A DNA stretch of 64,000 nt from positions 46,515-110,514 of the forward strand of contig JAVXVG010000045.1 in NCBI GenBank assembly GCA_032229975.1, given 5' to 3'. Shown in pieces: positions 52,379 to 62,145 of this stretch (position 1 is the first letter of the stretch; the number at the start of each line of letters is the position of its first letter). A program made the position numbers and the translations under genes. This stretch comes from JAIVGV01 sp032229975. Lineage in GTDB: Bacteria; Acidobacteriota; Blastocatellia; Pyrinomonadales; Pyrinomonadaceae. The notes beneath the pieces are model-generated. The model was not told the DNA's origin. It searched no databases and saw only the letters and a program-made list of their open reading frames with translations.

Positions 52379-53158
52379 TCACATCGTCTCTACATCATCG
52401 CGACCGATCTCTTCGCGCACGCGCTCGTACAGCGCGAGGAATTCCCTGTTGCCTTCCGCGCCGAGGATCGGCGAGTCGATCACGCCGCAGACTTTTAGTC
52501 TTAACTCTCGCGCCGCATTGTTGACCTCCGCGACGACGCGCGCGTGTTGTGCCGCATCGCGCACGATCCCGCCCTTGCCGACCTCGCCCTTGCCCACCTC
52601 GAACTGCGGCTTGATGAGCACGACCGCGCGGCCCGTCTCTTTGATCAAAGGGACGATGGCGGGCAGCACCTTCGTCGCGGAGATGAAAGACACGTCCATG
52701 ACCGCGAGATCGAAACGCTCCGCGAAATCTTCCCGTTCGAGATGACGCGCGTTCACGCCCTCTCTTACTTCGACGCGGCTGTCGCTTCGCAGGCGATAGT
52801 CGAGCTGGTTATGGCCCACATCGACCGAGACGACGCGACGCGCGCCGCGCTGCAACAGGCAATCGGTGAAGCCTCCGGTCGATGCGCCCACGTCGAGACA
52901 GACGAAGTCCGTCACGTCGATCTTGAATGCATCGAGCGCGGCTTCGAGTTTGAGCCCGCCGCGACCGACGTAGCGCGAGGCCGGATCGTCCGCGCCGCGC
53001 ACGCGCACCTGTGCGTCCGTCGCGAAGGTCTCCGAAGATTTCTCGACGCGCTGATCGCCGACGAGCACGAGTCCGGCCATCACGAGGGCCTGCGCGCGCG
53101 TGCGCGAAGGGGCCAGCCCGCGTTCGACGAGCAGCTTATCGATCCGGTCGCGCTTCAT
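52379..53158 (-). CDS. tlyA: TlyA-family rRNA 2'-O-methyltransferase
   Basis: The N-terminal S4 RNA-binding domain (MKRDRIDKLLVERGLAPSRTRAQALVMAGLVLVGDQRVEK, about 1-60) is followed by a Rossmann methyltransferase with the AdoMet loop VCLDVGASTGGFTDCLLQRGA and the NPPx-free active site LAVMDVSFISATKVLP. Family members methylate cytidines of 16S and 23S rRNA and are also called hemolysin A. Lys and Asp residues typical of 2'-O-methylases are in place. Length, 259 residues, matches. Confidence 0.92.
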   Translation of the reverse strand: MKRDRIDKLLVERGLAPSRTRAQALVMAGLVLVGDQRVEKSSETFATDAQVRVRGADDPASRYVGRGGLKLEAALDAFKIDVTDFVCLDVGASTGGFTDCLLQRGARRVVSVDVGHNQLDYRLRSDSRVEVREGVNARHLEREDFAERFDLAVMDVSFISATKVLPAIVPLIKETGRAVVLIKPQFEVGKGEVGKGGIVRDAAQHARVVAEVNNAARELRLKVCGVIDSPILGAEGNREFLALYERVREEIGRDDVETM

Positions 53159-53291
53159 CGTCCACAGACTTTAGCGCAGAACCCCACGCGTCGTCTCGCG
53201 CGACGCGCAGACTTAATGAAGCAGCGCGAATGCCGGAGTCGCTTCGTTCTTAACAGTGCTTGAACAGTGCTTGCGTGAAAGTGTGTGCGAA

Positions 53292-53774
53292 TCAGCCTTG
53301 CGCGCCGTCGTTCGGGACGGGGAGGTTGCCGGAATCGCGCGCGTGCGATCCGTCTTGCGTGTGCGTGCCGTCGTGGGCCCGTGTGTGTTGGTCATTGCGC
53401 GCGGCGCGGAGGATTTGCTCGACGGCTTCGACGAGGTCTGCGGAGCGGAAAGGCTTGGTGACGTATGCGTCGAAGCCTGCGGCGAGGGCCCGCTCGCGAT
53501 CAAGTTCGGCGGCGAAGGCGGTGACGGCGATGCAGGGGACGGAGCATGTGAGTGCGTCGGCGCGTAGCTCGCGCAACGCGCCCCAGCCGTCGAGGTTGGG
53601 CATCGAGAGATCGATGAGCAGCACGTCGGGCGGCTCGGCGCGGGCCGCCTCGATCAACTCGTGGCCGTCGCGCGTCTCACGCACGGAGTAGCCCGCGCTC
53701 TCCAGCATGAGCCGCAACAACTCGCGGTTGTCGTCAAAGTCTTCGGCGATCAGGATGCGCGCTGGCATCTTCAT
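53292..53774 (-). CDS. Single-domain response regulator
   Basis: The receiver domain spans residues 6-125: acidic pocket Glu11-Asp12 in ILIAEDFDDN, phosphoacceptor Asp55 in VLLIDLSMPNLDGW, the switch residue in CIAVTAFAAE and Lys in AYVTKPF. There is no output domain; the last about 35 residues are polar and repetitive (HTRAHDGTHTQDGSH). Single-domain regulators act in phosphorelays or bind partner proteins. No kinase gene is adjacent. The start at ATG 53774, or ATG 53768, follows the conserved KMPARIL. Confidence 0.9.
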   Translation of the reverse strand: MKMPARILIAEDFDDNRELLRLMLESAGYSVRETRDGHELIEAARAEPPDVLLIDLSMPNLDGWGALRELRADALTCSVPCIAVTAFAAELDRERALAAGFDAYVTKPFRSADLVEAVEQILRAARNDQHTRAHDGTHTQDGSHARDSGNLPVPNDGAQG

Positions 53775-54158
53775 TTTCGTGAGACAGAAGTTCAGTTGAC
53801 TTGTGTGCGCCCTAGCGAGTGATCGGCGGCGCGAGACGGCGTTGCGCGTGGTTATAACGCGCAACGCGCTGCGTGTCAACGGCGGGAGCAAAGCGGAAGG
53901 GCGAAGTGGAACGGAAGATGGAAGTGTAGACAGAGCTTGCGCGGTGATCTGAATCCACATTTGCGCCGCACGTCCTGACTTTCGTCTCTCCTCATTCATC
54001 TTTCAACTTTGCAGTTCTTGACACCCCTTTGATGCGTCCGCATAATCGGTTTTCAGGCGCGAAGTCACGCGTCGCACCCCGCGCAAGACGCCCCGCAAAG
54101 TCCGGGGCCATCTAGTCCCAAAGAGTTTAAGACAGTTCAAACGAAGGAGACCCCCACG
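53775..54158. other. Divergent intergenic region with hairpin and promoter
   Basis: No gene is seen. GTTGCGCGT at 53841-53849 pairs with ACGCGCAAC at 53857-53865 (9-bp stem), a possible regulatory palindrome of the response regulator gene. A good rightward promoter follows at 54018-54046. The rest has no evident feature. Confidence 0.4.
54018..54046 (+). promoter_or_regulatory. Sigma-70-type promoter of the GAF protein gene
   Basis: TTGACA at 54018-54023 is a perfect -35 box and CATAAT at 54041-54046 matches the -10 consensus in five of six bases, with exactly 17 bases between. It lies about 110 bases upstream of the GTG start at 54159 and is the best promoter seen in the window. Confidence 0.7.
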
Positions 54159-55637
54159 GTGGCAGGAAGCGAAGAGTTGGAGCGGAGCTTGCGCAGCGAG
54201 GTCGGCAAACAGATCGACGCGCTCGTCGGTGAACATCGCGATGAAGTGCTGCGCGCGCAACGCGAATTGAACGACGCGCTCGCGCGCTTCACAGAGCGTC
54301 TGTCGGGCGGCGCGGGCAGCGAACAACTCGCCGGTGCGATCTCCGAGCACCTGCGCAACGCGCGCAACGCAGGCGTTGACGAAGCCGCGCGATCCTCTGC
54401 GGGTGCGGGCGCGAGCGGCGATGTGGCCCTCATTAAAGCCGCCGTCGATGAGATCGATTCGCAGCGCACGCAGTCCGACATCTTAAACGCGCTCGTCAAC
54501 CGGGCCGCCTCGTTTGCGCCGCGCGTCGCTTTCTTCGTCGTCAAGAACGAGCGCGCGACGGGCTGGCGCGCGCGCGGACTTGAAGGCTCGGTCGGCGACG
54601 ACCGCGTGCGCGACATCTCTCTGCCGCTCTCCGCCGACACCGTCTTGAGCGAAGTCTATCGCACGCGCACGGCATGGAGCGGCGCGCCCGGCTCGAAGGC
54701 TGACGATTATCAACTGCTCTCGAAACTCGGCGAAGAGCCGCCCGCACGCATGGTGGCCGTTCCCCTTGTCGCGCGCGACAAGTGCGTCGCCGTGCTCTAT
54801 GCCGACAGCGCGGGTCTCGAACCGGACGCGATCAACCTCGAAGCTCTGGAGACGCTCGTGCGCGTCACAGGCATGGCCGTTGAGCTGCTTGCCGTCAAGC
54901 GCACTGCTCCCGCGCAGGCTTCCATCTCGCCTTCGTCCGCAGAGCCTTCGTCCAACGCGTCGGCTTCGTCTGCCGCACGACCCGCGACCGACGCCGCTTC
55001 GTCGCCGGCGTCGTCATCCGAGTCGCAGACTCAATCACACTCGACCGAAGCGGCGCACTCGACCGAAGCGCAACTCGTCGAGACCCACGCGTCCTTCGAG
55101 ACGACGGCGCGCGACGCTTCCGATGTTGCGGCAACGACGACTGCTGAAGCCGCGAGCACTACCGAGGCCGCGAGCACTTCCGAGGCGGCCCCCGCTTTAG
55201 AAGTCGCAGCTACTCCTGAAGTCGCGCCATCGCACGAAACTTCCCCGTCGTCACCGGAGGCCGCCGCGCAGGCCACCGGCCCTCACGTCGCGCCGCTCGG
55301 CACGTCGCGTCGCTACGGACAGGATGCGGAGTTGCCCGTCGAGGTCTCCGACGAGGAGCGTCGCTTCCACAACGACGCGCGTCGCTTCGCGCGCCTGCTC
55401 GTCTCCGAGATCAAGCTCTACAACGAACAGAAGGTCAAAGACGGCCGCGAGCACGCAGACATCTACACACGCCTGCGCGAAGAGATCGACCGCTCGCGAC
55501 AGATGTACGACAAGCGCGTCCACCCTTCGGTCGTCCCGCGCTACGACTACTTCCACCACGAACTCGTCAACACGCTCGCCGAAGGCGACGCCTCACGCCT
55601 CGGCGCGGGCTATCCGGGCGCGACCGGCGCGGCGTAA
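54159..55637 (+). CDS. GAF-like domain protein with long Ala/Ser/Thr linker
   Basis: The N-terminal about 100 residues form helices with coiled-coil character. Residues about 100-240 are a GAF-like fold (DILNALVNRAASFAPRVAFFVVKNERATGWRARGL and MVAVPLVARDKCVAVLYADS). Residues about 250-380 are a low-complexity linker of Ala, Ser, Thr, Glu and Pro. The C-terminal 110 residues are a charged conserved-looking domain (FHNDARRFARLLVSEIKLYNEQKVKDGREHADIYTRL). Start is GTG 54159 after GAAGGAGA. A sensory role is suggested by GAF; no catalytic output domain is present. It stands alone with its own promoter. Confidence 0.65.
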   Translation: MAGSEELERSLRSEVGKQIDALVGEHRDEVLRAQRELNDALARFTERLSGGAGSEQLAGAISEHLRNARNAGVDEAARSSAGAGASGDVALIKAAVDEIDSQRTQSDILNALVNRAASFAPRVAFFVVKNERATGWRARGLEGSVGDDRVRDISLPLSADTVLSEVYRTRTAWSGAPGSKADDYQLLSKLGEEPPARMVAVPLVARDKCVAVLYADSAGLEPDAINLEALETLVRVTGMAVELLAVKRTAPAQASISPSSAEPSSNASASSAARPATDAASSPASSSESQTQSHSTEAAHSTEAQLVETHASFETTARDASDVAATTTAEAASTTEAASTSEAAPALEVAATPEVAPSHETSPSSPEAAAQATGPHVAPLGTSRRYGQDAELPVEVSDEERRFHNDARRFARLLVSEIKLYNEQKVKDGREHADIYTRLREEIDRSRQMYDKRVHPSVVPRYDYFHHELVNTLAEGDASRLGAGYPGATGAA

Positions 55638-55776
55638 AGCACGAAGTACAGATCAAACTATGAGGGCGGGGATTCGTTCCCCGCCCCTATTTCTTTCTTC
55701 ACGCGTGCGACACTCCACGTCTTTCTTCTCCGCCCCTACTCCGCTCCGTGCGCAAGATTCTATCGCACCCATCACG

Positions 55777-57309
55777 TCAGCCGGAGCTGCGCACCCTCTC
55801 TTCCCTCTCGTCGAGCGCCGCCGTCGCCTGCTCCGTCGTCTCGATGTGGTGCAGGTCAACCAGTTCGCCTGCCGTCTTAGCCACCAGCCGCGAGGCGGCG
55901 GCGAGCAGGTGCCAGTGCGCTTTGGAGATCGGACGCTCATCGCAGCCCTCGAAGGGCGGCGCGGGGATGGGCGTGATCGACGGGGCGTCGGTGCGCGGTT
56001 GTGACAGCGTCAGCACCTCGCTCAGATCGTTCGCTGCGGCGTCGCGGCGGGTGAGGCTCGCGAGCCCCCAACGATTCGTCGCGGTCTTGATGATCGAGGT
56101 GTGGTCAAAGACAGTGTTGCAGACCGTCCCCGGCTCTATTAGCGGCGAGACGAGCACGGCGGGGACGCGCACGCCGTAGCGGTTGAAGGTGAAGCCGCTG
56201 TAACCGGGATGGCCCACGGGGATGATCAGATCGTCCGGGGGCACGGCGAAGGGCAACGGCGTGGACACGTGATCGTAGCAGCCGCCGTGTTCGTCGAAGA
56301 CGATGACGAGCAGCGTGCTCTCCCAGTCGGGGCTGTTTCGGAGCGCGTCGTAAACCTTGTAGATGAGTTCCTCACCGTAGAGGACGTTCGTCGGCGTGCC
56401 GGTGTCGGTGACGGCGTAAGCCGGGTGCATGTCGTTTTCAGGTCCGTACTTTCGACTGCACATCAGGTTCGGTTCGATGAAGGTATAAGCGGGCAGCCCA
56501 TTGGGGCGTCGCACGTCCTCGTAGAAGCGATCCATGTGCGAGAAGTGATCGCCGCCGGAGAGGATGAACTTCCGCAGTCGATCTTGGATGAGCAACGCGT
56601 TGCAGAGCAGGAAGGGGCCACCGTAGTAAATCCTCCAATTCACGCCGGCATCCTCTAGGCGATTGTAGATGGTCGGCGTGTCGTTCATCAGCACGCCGAT
56701 GTCAAAAAAGTGCTTCCCCGTCTTCCACGAATTGACGACGTAGCCGGAAGAGGTGGCGGCGTGGACGAAGGAGCGGTTGGCGAAGGTCTGTGTGGGAACT
56801 GAGCTGAACCAGTGGTCGCAGACGGCATAGGCGTTCGCCAGCCCACTGATGACGGGGAGCTGAGCAGGCGTGAAGCAGTTCATGATGATGCCGGGGTCAA
56901 CGGCGCCGCCGCCGCCGACCTCAGACTTGCTCGCCTCGTCTATCGCTGCGGCGTAGTTGATGACGAAGCCCTGCATGTCGGGCGACTCGGTCGTCGCGGG
57001 CACGGGCACGGGCGGAGGGTTGCGGTTGTACATCTGCGCGAAGACCTGAGCGTAGGGCTCGAAGGGGTCGGGGAACGGATCGGTGTAGGACGAGCCCCTG
57101 CCGACGCGATTGATTCCGCCGTCGGGGCGAGGGTTCGAGAGGTCTTTACCGGAGACGCCTTCGAAGCTCTGTCCACGGGGCGCGCGGTCGAACGGCGATT
57201 GGTTAGCGGGGTCGTAGAGCCAGCCGAGGACGTTGTCGAAAGATCGGTTCTCGAGCATCAGCACCACGATGTGGTTGACGCGGCTCAGCCCGCTCTTAGT
57301 GTTTGACAC
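55777..57309 (-). CDS. Phosphoesterase of the phospholipase C / acid phosphatase family
   Basis: The protein starts with NHIVVLMLENRSFDNVLGWLY, the metal- and nucleophile-bearing N-terminus of bacterial phospholipase C type phosphoesterases. It continues with WFSSVPTQTFANRSFVHAATSSGYV and ESTLLVIVFDEHGGCYDHVSTP, another metal-binding segment with Asp-Glu-His-x-Gly. Such enzymes hydrolyse phospholipids or phosphate esters, mostly outside the cell. No signal peptide or Tat motif is seen, which is odd for the family. Length, 510 residues, is normal. It ends in a charged coiled tail (TTEQATAALDEREERV). Confidence 0.88.
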   Translation of the reverse strand: MSNTKSGLSRVNHIVVLMLENRSFDNVLGWLYDPANQSPFDRAPRGQSFEGVSGKDLSNPRPDGGINRVGRGSSYTDPFPDPFEPYAQVFAQMYNRNPPPVPVPATTESPDMQGFVINYAAAIDEASKSEVGGGGAVDPGIIMNCFTPAQLPVISGLANAYAVCDHWFSSVPTQTFANRSFVHAATSSGYVVNSWKTGKHFFDIGVLMNDTPTIYNRLEDAGVNWRIYYGGPFLLCNALLIQDRLRKFILSGGDHFSHMDRFYEDVRRPNGLPAYTFIEPNLMCSRKYGPENDMHPAYAVTDTGTPTNVLYGEELIYKVYDALRNSPDWESTLLVIVFDEHGGCYDHVSTPLPFAVPPDDLIIPVGHPGYSGFTFNRYGVRVPAVLVSPLIEPGTVCNTVFDHTSIIKTATNRWGLASLTRRDAAANDLSEVLTLSQPRTDAPSITPIPAPPFEGCDERPISKAHWHLLAAASRLVAKTAGELVDLHHIETTEQATAALDEREERVRSSG

Positions 57310-57453
57310 CTGTCGATCCTCCCGTCGATGGAATCAGCATTGTTTGAACCCGTCACATTCGAGGGCCACCTACTTCATGCGCCTTCGCTCTTCGCGCCGC
57401 GACATGAGTCTCCTCCGGGGAGTGAGAGTCGTTGAAGACGGAAGCGCGATGAG

Positions 57454-57543
57454 TCAGGCTTGCTTCGGTGACTTCGGATCAGCTTTGTATGCGAGGGCTG
57501 ACGCCATTAGCCCCAACACGACTCCAAGGAAGAGCGCGATCAC
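57454..57543 (-). CDS. Possible small membrane peptide
   Basis: Beginning at GTG 57543 the minus strand encodes 29 residues: a hydrophobic segment VIALFLGVVLGLMASALA, then YKADPKSPKQA and a stop. It lies just after the stop of the exported-protein gene. The composition looks like a membrane peptide, but no ribosome-binding site and no family is recognised, so it may be chance. Confidence 0.25.
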   Translation of the reverse strand: MIALFLGVVLGLMASALAYKADPKSPKQA

Positions 57544-57553
57544 CGAGTATTCG

Positions 57554-58894
57554 TTAAGGGCAGCCGAAGATTTCCTCGCTCACGCTCGAACGATAAACTT
57601 CGGAGTTGAATCTGCCGCCGCCCGCATAGTCTTGCTTGATGCGCGCCGAGACGACGCGGCAGTAAGGGTGATCGTCGTTCGGGTCGCGGAAGTAAACTTT
57701 CATTGTCTTGTAGCGATAGCTCGGCAATATGTCGTTGTTGCCTTTCTCGATGTCCCATCCGGCGGTGTCGGTGCCGATGCGGAAAATCTTGAGCGTCGTA
57801 GGGTTTTTGAGAGCGCCCATCAACAGTCTTTCACCGACGGGATCGCGAAAGCGATAGCTCGCCGCAGAAGGTTTGTAACTTGGAATCTTCTTGGCGGCGA
57901 TGGCTGCCAGCTTGTCCCACTCCGCGTCGAACTCTGCGCGCGAGGCGGGATTCTTCAGCCACTGCTGCGCCCACTCTTCGCGCGCCCGCCGCGACACGGC
58001 GCGCAGCAGAGCCTCGCTCGGGCCACCCGCGCTGACGAGATATAGATATTCGCTGGGGGAGTATCTTGCAGCCTCGTCCTGCGCCTTTCTGATATCGGAG
58101 AGGAAAACGGGGAGACGGAAATCCGGCTTATCTTCTTCCACCCCGACCACACAATTCAGATATTCGGTGCGCTGGGCGACGATCTCCGCGACGATGGCCG
58201 GATTGGATAGATATTCCAGAAAAGTGTTCGGTGCAACGCCGCCGAGTTTGCTCTTCAACAGACTGTCGAGTTCCGCCAACTTCGGCTGCTCGGCTTCCAG
58301 CGTCTGCCGTGCATTTGGCCCGTTGTCGAAATGGCGCGCGCCGAAAGCGTTGTAGCCTTCTTCAGTCACTAGATGTGAATCCAGATTGTGCTTCTTGCCA
58401 TAACACGGCAGGTAAGGTGTCACGTAGCTTTTATAGTCGAACATGAGTTCTGTGAACGCGCGATAGTTGAAATACGGATAGACGGAATTGGCGCTGTACC
58501 ACTGAGCATCATTCGGCGAACTGAGTTTGGCGACTTTGTATGCCGCGCCGGATTTACCGACGATTCTCACCACGTCAACGTCTCTGAAACGATCAACGGC
58601 AACCGCCTGATCGCCCACATTCAGATTGGCGTTGTAATCGGGCGGCGCATTGGGGTTGGTTAGCGCGTCTCCCTGCGCGCTTGGGGTATTGCCGCCCGGC
58701 CTTCCGGCGTCGGGTTTATTCGACGGTGTTCCATCCGGCTGATTCGTACTCGGCTGGTTCGGGCGTTTCGGTTTCGAGATGGTGACGCCGCCGATGCGGA
58801 CTTGGGCTGACATTTGGTGCGACGCGCAGAGCAGAACGGTGACGAGCAGACAAAAACTGATGACCGTTTGTTTGGTCAAATTCAAAGTGGACAT
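57554..58894 (-). CDS. Hypothetical exported protein
   Basis: A signal peptide (TVISFCLLVTVLLCASHQMSA) is followed by a Pro/Gly/Asn-rich region (about 35-90, KPKRPNQPSTNQPDG) and a folded region from 100 to 446. Possible motifs are VGDQAVAVDRFRDVDVVRIVGKSGAAYKV, which could be a small SH3-like barrel, and a cysteine near CYGKKHNL; later WDIEKGNNDILPSYRYKTMKVYFRDP. No family is recognised; it is probably a periplasmic or surface protein. It lies apart from other genes. Confidence 0.6.
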   Translation of the reverse strand: MSTLNLTKQTVISFCLLVTVLLCASHQMSAQVRIGGVTISKPKRPNQPSTNQPDGTPSNKPDAGRPGGNTPSAQGDALTNPNAPPDYNANLNVGDQAVAVDRFRDVDVVRIVGKSGAAYKVAKLSSPNDAQWYSANSVYPYFNYRAFTELMFDYKSYVTPYLPCYGKKHNLDSHLVTEEGYNAFGARHFDNGPNARQTLEAEQPKLAELDSLLKSKLGGVAPNTFLEYLSNPAIVAEIVAQRTEYLNCVVGVEEDKPDFRLPVFLSDIRKAQDEAARYSPSEYLYLVSAGGPSEALLRAVSRRAREEWAQQWLKNPASRAEFDAEWDKLAAIAAKKIPSYKPSAASYRFRDPVGERLLMGALKNPTTLKIFRIGTDTAGWDIEKGNNDILPSYRYKTMKVYFRDPNDDHPYCRVVSARIKQDYAGGGRFNSEVYRSSVSEEIFGCP

Positions 58895-59004
58895 GGCGTT
58901 TTCCTTTTCTCGTGCCTTCAGAATTTTGTGCCGCCTTGCGTGGCGGCTGCGGCGAAATTCTTTGCCGGACAGACTGATTTATTCGGCGTGCTGTTTGAGA
59001 AGCC

Positions 59005-59409
59005 TTACTTCTTTATGAGGTAAATCTTTTCTCCGCCAGTCTCCATCAGCATCCGAGTATCACTTTCGAGTGTCGCGCTGCCAGTCCCACCCTCCGCGAT
59101 AGTGATCGCTGCTTTATCATTTCCCGTGGCGGTGTAAGTCCCTACTTGCTTTCCGGTACTCACCTCTATGACCTTTCCGTCCTCTGTGAACCGCGTCCCC
59201 TTATCGTTCTTCTCGCCTTCTTCAGTCCACGTCCCGACAAAGCGTTTATTTGAAGCGACTGACGACGTACTGGCCGGAGCATTACTGTTCTTCCCCAGCG
59301 AGGAACTAACATTGGCATTCGCCGACGAATCAGACTTGTTGCAAGCCGTCGCCATCAGCGAGAGCGTCGCCAACACGACGACGAGCAGCGTTATCTTTCG
59401 GGCCTTCAT
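59005..59409 (-). CDS. Small exported lipoprotein
   Basis: The signal peptide ends in a lipobox-like LSLMATAC, with Cys23 as the lipid site. A short Ser/Asn-rich linker (SDSSANANVSSSLGKNSNAPAS) precedes a globular domain of about 80 residues, FVGTWTEEGEKNDKGTRFTEDGKVIEV to ATLESDTRMLM, with beta-strand character. The Asn-rich linker is common in this organism's exported proteins. Function is unknown. A similar domain occurs in small lipocalin-like proteins, but no family is certain. Confidence 0.65.
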   Translation of the reverse strand: MKARKITLLVVVLATLSLMATACNKSDSSANANVSSSLGKNSNAPASTSSVASNKRFVGTWTEEGEKNDKGTRFTEDGKVIEVSTGKQVGTYTATGNDKAAITIAEGGTGSATLESDTRMLMETGGEKIYLIKK

Positions 59410-59733
59410 TTTGCAATCTCCTGTGTTTGTCGATAGGGCGAACTATTGAGAAACAGTCCGCACGCGTTTTGACGCCTATTCATCTCGGTAAGACATTCCG
59501 AGAAAAACATTTCAGTGAGCGGCGGAGCAACTTTTGCTTCGGCGCAGACTATACATCCTTCGGCACGTCATCTGTAAAGCCTTGAAAACCGGGGAAGCGA
59601 TCAGCCCGGTTGATGATTCGATAGAGTCCTTCGATCAGCAGCCGTTGTGAAGAAGGAAAGAAGGTTGGAAAGAAATGTAAAACGATTCCGTGGAAGTTAG
59701 CTTAAACTTCCAATCGTCCGACTTCGATCATCA
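59410..59733. other. Intergenic stretch, one small hairpin seen
   Basis: No gene was recognised. GGAAGTT at 59692-59698 pairs perfectly with AACTTCC at 59705-59711 (loop AGCTTA), 23 bases before the transglycosylase ATG, and could affect its translation. The lipoprotein promoter should lie near 59430-59480 but was not resolved. Confidence 0.4.
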
Positions 59734-62139
59734 ATGGGAGCGAAAACATTGCGCCGTCCAAATCAACATCGTCGTCTCAATTACGCGCTCGCCTCTCTTC
59801 TCGTCGCGCTCGCCGTGGCGTCTCTGCCGCTCACGAGCGCGAGTTGCCGCTCGCAGCAACCGCGTCCCGATGCTCCGCAGGCCCTCGAACGTCTGCGCGC
59901 GCTCGCACACGCTGACCGCGACAAACTACCGACAGAGAGCGCGGTGCAATCGGTCGAGAACGAACAGCCCGACTCGCGCGCCGCCTCTCTCGCGCGCATC
60001 TTACGCGCGCGCATCAAACTTGCCGCAGGTGATCCGGGCGGCGCGGCGACGCTACTCGACAATAAGATTTTTCGTCTCACTTCGATTTCCGATTACGCGC
60101 TCTTCCTGCGCGCCGACGCGCTCGCCAAATTGAACCGCCGTGCAGAAGCGCGCGCCGCATATGAGCAATTCGCGCGCGACTTCCCTTCATCGCTTCGCGC
60201 GCGCGATGCAACCTTGCGCGATGCACAGCTCGCGTTCGATAACAACGAAGTTGCCGCCGTCCCTACGCTCGTTAAAAAGCTGTCCGACGCAAACGATGCG
60301 GACGCGCTCCTCATCTCCGCGCGCGCCTACGAGCGACAGGGCCAACAGGATCGCGCGCAGCAGTTTTACCGGCGCATCTACTTCTACGCGCCCGCCTCGC
60401 AAGCCGCCGCAGACTCGACGCGACCCGGCGCGCCTATTCAACCCGCGACCGCCGAAGAGGCGTCCGCGCGCGCGGGCAAACTCTACGAGGCGAATCGCTA
60501 CGTGGAAGCCGCCGATGCCTACGCCACAGCCTTCGCGCGCTTTCCCGCAACCTCCGACGCGCAGTCGCGTCTGCATCAAGGCATCGCCTTCTTCAACGCC
60601 AAACGCTACGCCGAAGCGATCACATCTCTTAACGCCATGCCGACCGGCGCGGGTGATACGCGCGCCGACGCTTTACTCTACGTCGCGCAGTCGCAAGCGC
60701 GACTCCGTCAGTGGGACGCGGCCCGCGCGACGATCAATGAGATGCGTCACGCGTTTCCAGATGATGCGCGGACGCGACGCGCTTACACTTCGGTCGGGCT
60801 CGTCGCCAAAGATTTGAAGGACGACGCTCAGGCGCAAAACTTTTTCCGCGCCGCCGTCGCCGCGTATCCGGGCGCGGTAGAAGTTGCGCAGGCGCAGTTC
60901 GAGCTGGCATGGGCAACGCATGAGTCAAGGAATTTTTCCGAGTCGTCGCGCCTGTTGCTCGAACACCTCGCGCTCTACGCGGATCGCAACACGGACAATC
61001 GCGGTCGCGCCGGCTACTGGGCCGCACGCGACGCAGAGCGCGCGGGAAAGTCGAACGACGCGCGCACGCTCTACACCGCGATGCTCCAACGCTACGATGC
61101 CAACTGGTACGGCTACCTTGCCAAGCAACGCCTCGACACGCTCAACCGAGCGAACCCGAACGCAACGAACGCGAATGCAACGAACGTGAATGAGGCGAAC
61201 GCAAACGTTGACGGCTTGAACGCGAACGCTTCCGACTCGCAACTCGCGCGCGCGGTGAAGAACCTGAGCACGGTGACGGTTGCGGAAGAAACGTCAGGGC
61301 CGGAAGCAAACGATGCGCTGCGACGCGCAGACGAGTTGAACGCCGTCGGTCTCGACGATTGGGCCATCGATGAAGTCGATCACTTCTTGCAGTCCGCACC
61401 CACTTCGCCGCGCCTGAATCTCGCGAAGGCGCGCATCCTTCGCACGCGCACGCAGAACTTGCAGGCCCTGCTCGTGATGCAGAAGCCCTATCCAGATTAC
61501 GCGCAGATGAAACCCGAAGAACTCTCGCGCGAGGAGTGGGACGCCTTCTACCCGCTCGCCTACTGGGACACGATCACGCAGGAAGCACGCGCGCGCGGGC
61601 TCGATCCGTATCGCGTCGCCGCCTTCATCCGGCAGGAAACAGTTTTCGATCCGCGCGCCGTCTCGCACGCCAGCGCATACGGCTTGATGCAGCTCGTCAT
61701 GGACACAGCGCAACGCACAGCCGCGCGCGTCGGCGTCTCTCCGCCTTCGTCGATTGAAGAACTTTTTAATCCGCAACTCAACATCAAGCTCGGCACTGCT
61801 TATCTACGCACGCAGCTCGACAACTACGGTCGCGTCGAGTATGCGGCTGCCGCATACAACGCTGGCCCCGGTCGCGTCGTGCGTTGGAAAGTTGAGTTGC
61901 CTTCGGAGATCGACGAGTGGGCGGAAGCCGTGCCCTTCAAAGAGACGCGGCAGTACATTCAGGGCATCATCAGAAACACCTTGCAGTATCAGCGACTCTA
62001 CGACGAGCGCGGGCAGTTCCGCACGGAAGTCGGCACGCGCCCCATCCGGCCCACGCAAGGAAACACGAACGGCGCGAACGACAACACCGTCCGCCCGCGC
62101 CGCGTCAATCCCGACGAAGGGCCGCACGAGGAGAACTGA
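59734..62139 (+). CDS. Soluble lytic transglycosylase, Slt-like with TPR helices
   Basis: A signal peptide with a Cys (VALAVASLPLTSASCRSQQ) suggests a lipoprotein. A long helical region (about 40-570) has TPR-like repeats, as in Slt70. The catalytic domain (about 600-760) shows GLDPYRVAAFIRQETVFDPRAVSHASAYGLMQL with Glu635 as the acid, and AYNAGPGRVVRW. It cuts the glycan strands of peptidoglycan by anhydromuramic formation. A repeated Asn-Ala linker (about 470-500) is unusual. The gene is followed six bases on by a TPR/PEGA gene in the same direction. Confidence 0.9.
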   Translation: MGAKTLRRPNQHRRLNYALASLLVALAVASLPLTSASCRSQQPRPDAPQALERLRALAHADRDKLPTESAVQSVENEQPDSRAASLARILRARIKLAAGDPGGAATLLDNKIFRLTSISDYALFLRADALAKLNRRAEARAAYEQFARDFPSSLRARDATLRDAQLAFDNNEVAAVPTLVKKLSDANDADALLISARAYERQGQQDRAQQFYRRIYFYAPASQAAADSTRPGAPIQPATAEEASARAGKLYEANRYVEAADAYATAFARFPATSDAQSRLHQGIAFFNAKRYAEAITSLNAMPTGAGDTRADALLYVAQSQARLRQWDAARATINEMRHAFPDDARTRRAYTSVGLVAKDLKDDAQAQNFFRAAVAAYPGAVEVAQAQFELAWATHESRNFSESSRLLLEHLALYADRNTDNRGRAGYWAARDAERAGKSNDARTLYTAMLQRYDANWYGYLAKQRLDTLNRANPNATNANATNVNEANANVDGLNANASDSQLARAVKNLSTVTVAEETSGPEANDALRRADELNAVGLDDWAIDEVDHFLQSAPTSPRLNLAKARILRTRTQNLQALLVMQKPYPDYAQMKPEELSREEWDAFYPLAYWDTITQEARARGLDPYRVAAFIRQETVFDPRAVSHASAYGLMQLVMDTAQRTAARVGVSPPSSIEELFNPQLNIKLGTAYLRTQLDNYGRVEYAAAAYNAGPGRVVRWKVELPSEIDEWAEAVPFKETRQYIQGIIRNTLQYQRLYDERGQFRTEVGTRPIRPTQGNTNGANDNTVRPRRVNPDEGPHEEN

Positions 62140-62145
62140 CGAGCG

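Noticed and set aside
52360..52400. Possible sixth heptamer-repeat element (TTCATCATC repeats)
   Set aside because: Period is irregular and no second arm is found.
61141..61215. AACGCGAATGC-type repeats in the transglycosylase gene
   Set aside because: They encode an Asn/Ala linker in frame and have no spacer structure.
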